Origin: Candidatus Hydrogenedentota bacterium
GTDB lineage: Bacteria > Hydrogenedentota > Hydrogenedentia > Hydrogenedentales > CAITNO01
DNA length: 7,068 nucleotides
NCBI GenBank assembly: GCA_903822375.1
Contig: CAIJOU010000438.1
Coordinates: 1-7,068 of the forward strand
Reading direction: 5' to 3'
Part shown: positions 5,498-7,068 of the stretch, one piece after another
Layout of the letters: every line of letters begins with the position of its first letter
Numbering within the stretch: position 1 is the first letter of the stretch
Translations under genes and position numbers: made by a program
Notes under the pieces: model-generated
Seen by the model: the letters and a program-made list of their open reading frames with translations, nothing else
Databases searched by the model: none
What the model was told of the DNA's origin: nothing

Positions 5498-6847
5498 GGG
5501 TGCCTGCACGTTCAGGGTGATTTCCTTGGTCTTTCCCGCTTCGACCGTCACGGCCTGCGTTCCCTTTTTGACGCCGTTGTCCAGGACGCAGAGGTCGTAT
5601 GGTCCGGCGAGCAGCTGGAATTTGGCGGGGCTGTCCACCAGCGCGGCAATCATTTTGCCGCCGGCATCCACCTCGACATAGGGCAGTTTGCCGCCCGGGC
5701 CGTAGGGAGTTCCGGTAACGCGAACGGACAGCGCGCCCATGGGGAGTTCGACGGTTTTGGCCGCAGTCTCCCCCGCCGCCACGGCCACATCGCCCGCCTC
5801 AAACAGCTGGCTGGAGTTGACCACGACGCGAAGGGTGTAGATGCCCTCAGTGACCTGAAAGCGGGCCGGTGACTGGGAGGCGGCGCTGACCAGTTTTCCT
5901 CCGGAGCGCAGTTCAATGTTTGGACAGGGCAGGACCGGTTGGCCTCCTGCGACGAGCGTGATTTCCGCGGTTCCGGTGCCCGTGCGCAGCGTGATTTCTT
6001 TGGTTTCCCCGGCCTGCAGGGCAATTTCCCTGGGGGCGGTCGCTTCTCCCGTGCCCACCTTTGCGGACACGGCGCAGGTGCCGGGCTCGACCTCAAAGAC
6101 GGCCGGATTCTCAGTGCGCGTTTCGACTGCGTTGTCCGGGCCGGCCAGCCGTTGAAGCGACACCGACGGATTCACAGCCAGGGTGTTCTGACCCTCCATA
6201 ACGGTCACACGGAGCCTTGCCTTTGTGCCCGCGGCGGGCGCCGCCGGCTTGGACGGCTTTGTCTCCGCGGGTGCCGCCTGAGCGGGTTTGACGGGGGCTG
6301 CGGCGTCTTTTCGGAAATACATCATCGGCCTTGAACCGGTGCAGCGGCCCACGAAGCAGATGTGGGTGAATCCGTATTTCTTGATTATACCGAGGGCCTC
6401 CTCGGCCTGCTGCCTGCCATCGCCAAAGTCCAGCATCCAGTGCTCGCCGTCGACAACTTTCCAACTGTTCTGGATGCATTTGGCTTCGACATTGGCTGGG
6501 TTGAAGGGAATGGCGTCCTCGCCGTCGCACGGCCCGGCGGGGGCCGCGCCGTTCACCAGGTAGTATTCCATGCCCGGATTGGGGCGACCGACATAACCGA
6601 CGGCGTTCGGACCGTAGTGCGCGATCACGGCAACGGCCTTGCGTGCGCTCTCCGCGCTGGACCCGAAATCGAGCAGCCAGTGGTTGCCGTCGGTGACGAC
6701 CTTCCAGGAGCCGTCGATCTGCTGCGCCTGTGCCGTGGCGGGGTTGAAGGGGATCAGGTCCTCGGCGCCGGCCTGCCCGAAGACCATGGCCGTGGCCAGC
6801 AGTGCCGTTGCCGCAAAGCCTCCGATACTGTGACGGTGTGTTGTCAT
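5495..6847 (-). CDS. exported protein with duplicated N-terminal domain and three PEGA-like repeats
   Basis: A 450-residue protein of unknown function. Residues 1-28 form a Sec signal peptide (hydrophobic 9-24, cleavage after AGA). Two homologous units follow, at 29-100 and 110-181. Each begins ED-x-IPFNPA and contains SWKVV, DGxHWxLDFG and VGR near its end, with roughly 45% identity by eye. The second unit is richer in Cys (124, 164, 169). An Ala/Pro/Lys linker covers about 182-208. Then come three beta repeats of about 80 residues (210-290, 291-370, 371-450). Each carries (N/S)PAxF, a G-x-Y/C turn and an AGxT strand near its end, like PEGA or carboxypeptidase-regulatory-like domains. No membrane anchor or sorting signal follows, so it is probably periplasmic, surface-bound or secreted. 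An in-frame GTG at 6907 would give 470 residues. The ATG at 6847 is preferred because it places the signal peptide correctly and is preceded by GGGGGA. Confidence 0.88.
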   Translation of the reverse strand: MTTHRHSIGGFAATALLATAMVFGQAGAEDLIPFNPATAQAQQIDGSWKVVTDGNHWLLDFGSSAESARKAVAVIAHYGPNAVGYVGRPNPGMEYYLVNGAAPAGPCDGEDAIPFNPANVEAKCIQNSWKVVDGEHWMLDFGDGRQQAEEALGIIKKYGFTHICFVGRCTGSRPMMYFRKDAAAPVKPAQAAPAETKPSKPAAPAAGTKARLRVTVMEGQNTLAVNPSVSLQRLAGPDNAVETRTENPAVFEVEPGTCAVSAKVGTGEATAPREIALQAGETKEITLRTGTGTAEITLVAGGQPVLPCPNIELRSGGKLVSAASQSPARFQVTEGIYTLRVVVNSSQLFEAGDVAVAAGETAAKTVELPMGALSVRVTGTPYGPGGKLPYVEVDAGGKMIAALVDSPAKFQLLAGPYDLCVLDNGVKKGTQAVTVEAGKTKEITLNVQAP

Positions 6848-6896
6848 GACCCTGCATCCCCCGGCCCGGAGGGCCTTGTTGCTGTCCCTGAAAAGG

Positions 6897-6923
6897 GTGG
6901 TGTTCACACACGGTGTCTACCAC
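6897..6923. promoter_or_regulatory. 27-bp interrupted dyad just downstream of the promoter
   Basis: Arms GTGGT (6897-6901) and ACCAC (6919-6923), with inner GTG/CAC pairs, are symmetric about position 6910. The dyad begins 7 bp past the -10 element, so it would cover roughly +2 to +28 of the minus-strand transcript. It could be an operator or a 5'-UTR stem. Chance symmetry is possible because the region is rich in CAC/GTG. Confidence 0.35.
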
Positions 6924-6930
6924 TGTCACG

Positions 6931-6960
6931 ATTGTAGAAGGGGCTTCGTGGATCTGTCAA
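6931..6960 (-). promoter_or_regulatory. sigma70-type promoter of the duplicated-domain protein
   Basis: On the minus strand, TTGACA (6960-6955) is an exact -35 consensus. TACAAT (6936-6931) matches the -10 at five of six positions, with an 18-bp spacer. The predicted transcript start is near 6924. This leaves a leader of about 77 nt before the ATG at 6847. The leader contains two small stems: CCCT/AGGG (6886-6897) and GGCCC/GGGCC (6863-6875), the latter directly upstream of the ribosome site. Confidence 0.65.
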
Positions 6961-7009
6961 GGGGTAAAGGGCGTTACGAGTTCTTCTTTGGCCCAAGCCG
7001 CGGGGTTCG

Positions 7010-7067
7010 GCGAAGTGCAACTTTGCGGACGGGGACGTTCCCAAGTACAACTTGGGAACGAGAGGAA
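7010..7067. repeat. double-hairpin palindromic repeat, copy 2
   Basis: Second copy of the element seen near 2020-2078, same orientation, 4,989 bp away. The first stem, GCGAAGT (7010-7016) with ACTTTGC (7020-7026), now has one G-T mismatch. The second stem, CGTTCCCAAGT (7036-7046) with ACTTGGGAACG (7050-7060), is intact and its loop is ACA instead of GCA. It lies about 50 bp upstream of the -35 element of the minus-strand gene and ends at the window edge, so more of it may lie outside. Confidence 0.85.
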
Positions 7068-7068
7068 G

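Noticed and set aside
6848..6907. GTG start giving a 470-residue duplicated-domain protein
   Set aside because: It would bury the signal peptide behind 20 extra residues, has no Shine-Dalgarno sequence and lies only about 17 nt from the predicted transcript start.

Overview
The window is G+C-rich bacterial chromosome. It carries five protein-coding genes, several of them exported or membrane proteins, separated by intergenic DNA unusually rich in palindromic repeats. The gene content is a truncated SGNH-type esterase, a Tat-exported metallophosphoesterase, a BNR/Asp-box sialidase-like protein, a large polytopic membrane protein and an exported repeat-domain protein. Together with the repeat types, this suggests an uncultured glycan-degrading lineage of the Planctomycetota / Lentisphaerota / Hydrogenedentota kind. 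That assignment rests on general resemblance and recall, not on a marker gene.

Layout. Positions 1-803 (+): the C-terminal part of an SGNH/GDSL hydrolase that is open at the left edge. Positions 804-1101: a non-coding gap with a probable dispersed repeat and a 3 x 9 bp tandem repeat. Positions 1102-2004 (+): a metallophosphoesterase with a twin-arginine signal. Positions 2005-2289: a convergent gap packed with repeats (a double-hairpin element, a string of G/C-rich hairpins and a terminator-like hairpin). Positions 2290-3468 (-): a secreted sialidase-like beta-propeller. Positions 3469-3554: a short divergent intergenic region. Positions 3555-5468 (+): a roughly 15-helix membrane protein with a lipocalin-like C-terminal domain. 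Positions 5495-6847 (-): an exported protein with a duplicated N-terminal domain and three PEGA-like beta repeats, preceded by a good sigma70-type promoter. Positions 7010-7067: a second copy of the double-hairpin element, at the right edge.

The genes alternate in strand (+, +, -, +, -) and share no tight operon spacing, so each probably has its own transcript. Their common theme is the cell envelope: an esterase, a phosphoesterase and a glycosidase-like propeller acting outside the cytoplasm, a membrane protein divergent from the propeller gene, and an exported multidomain protein. A joint role in processing an external polymer is possible but is only inferred from proximity. I see no defence system, CRISPR array, tRNA, rRNA, transposase or integrase. 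The observations most worth following are the paired 57-bp repeats, the membrane protein/lipocalin-like fusion and the tandemly duplicated exported domain.
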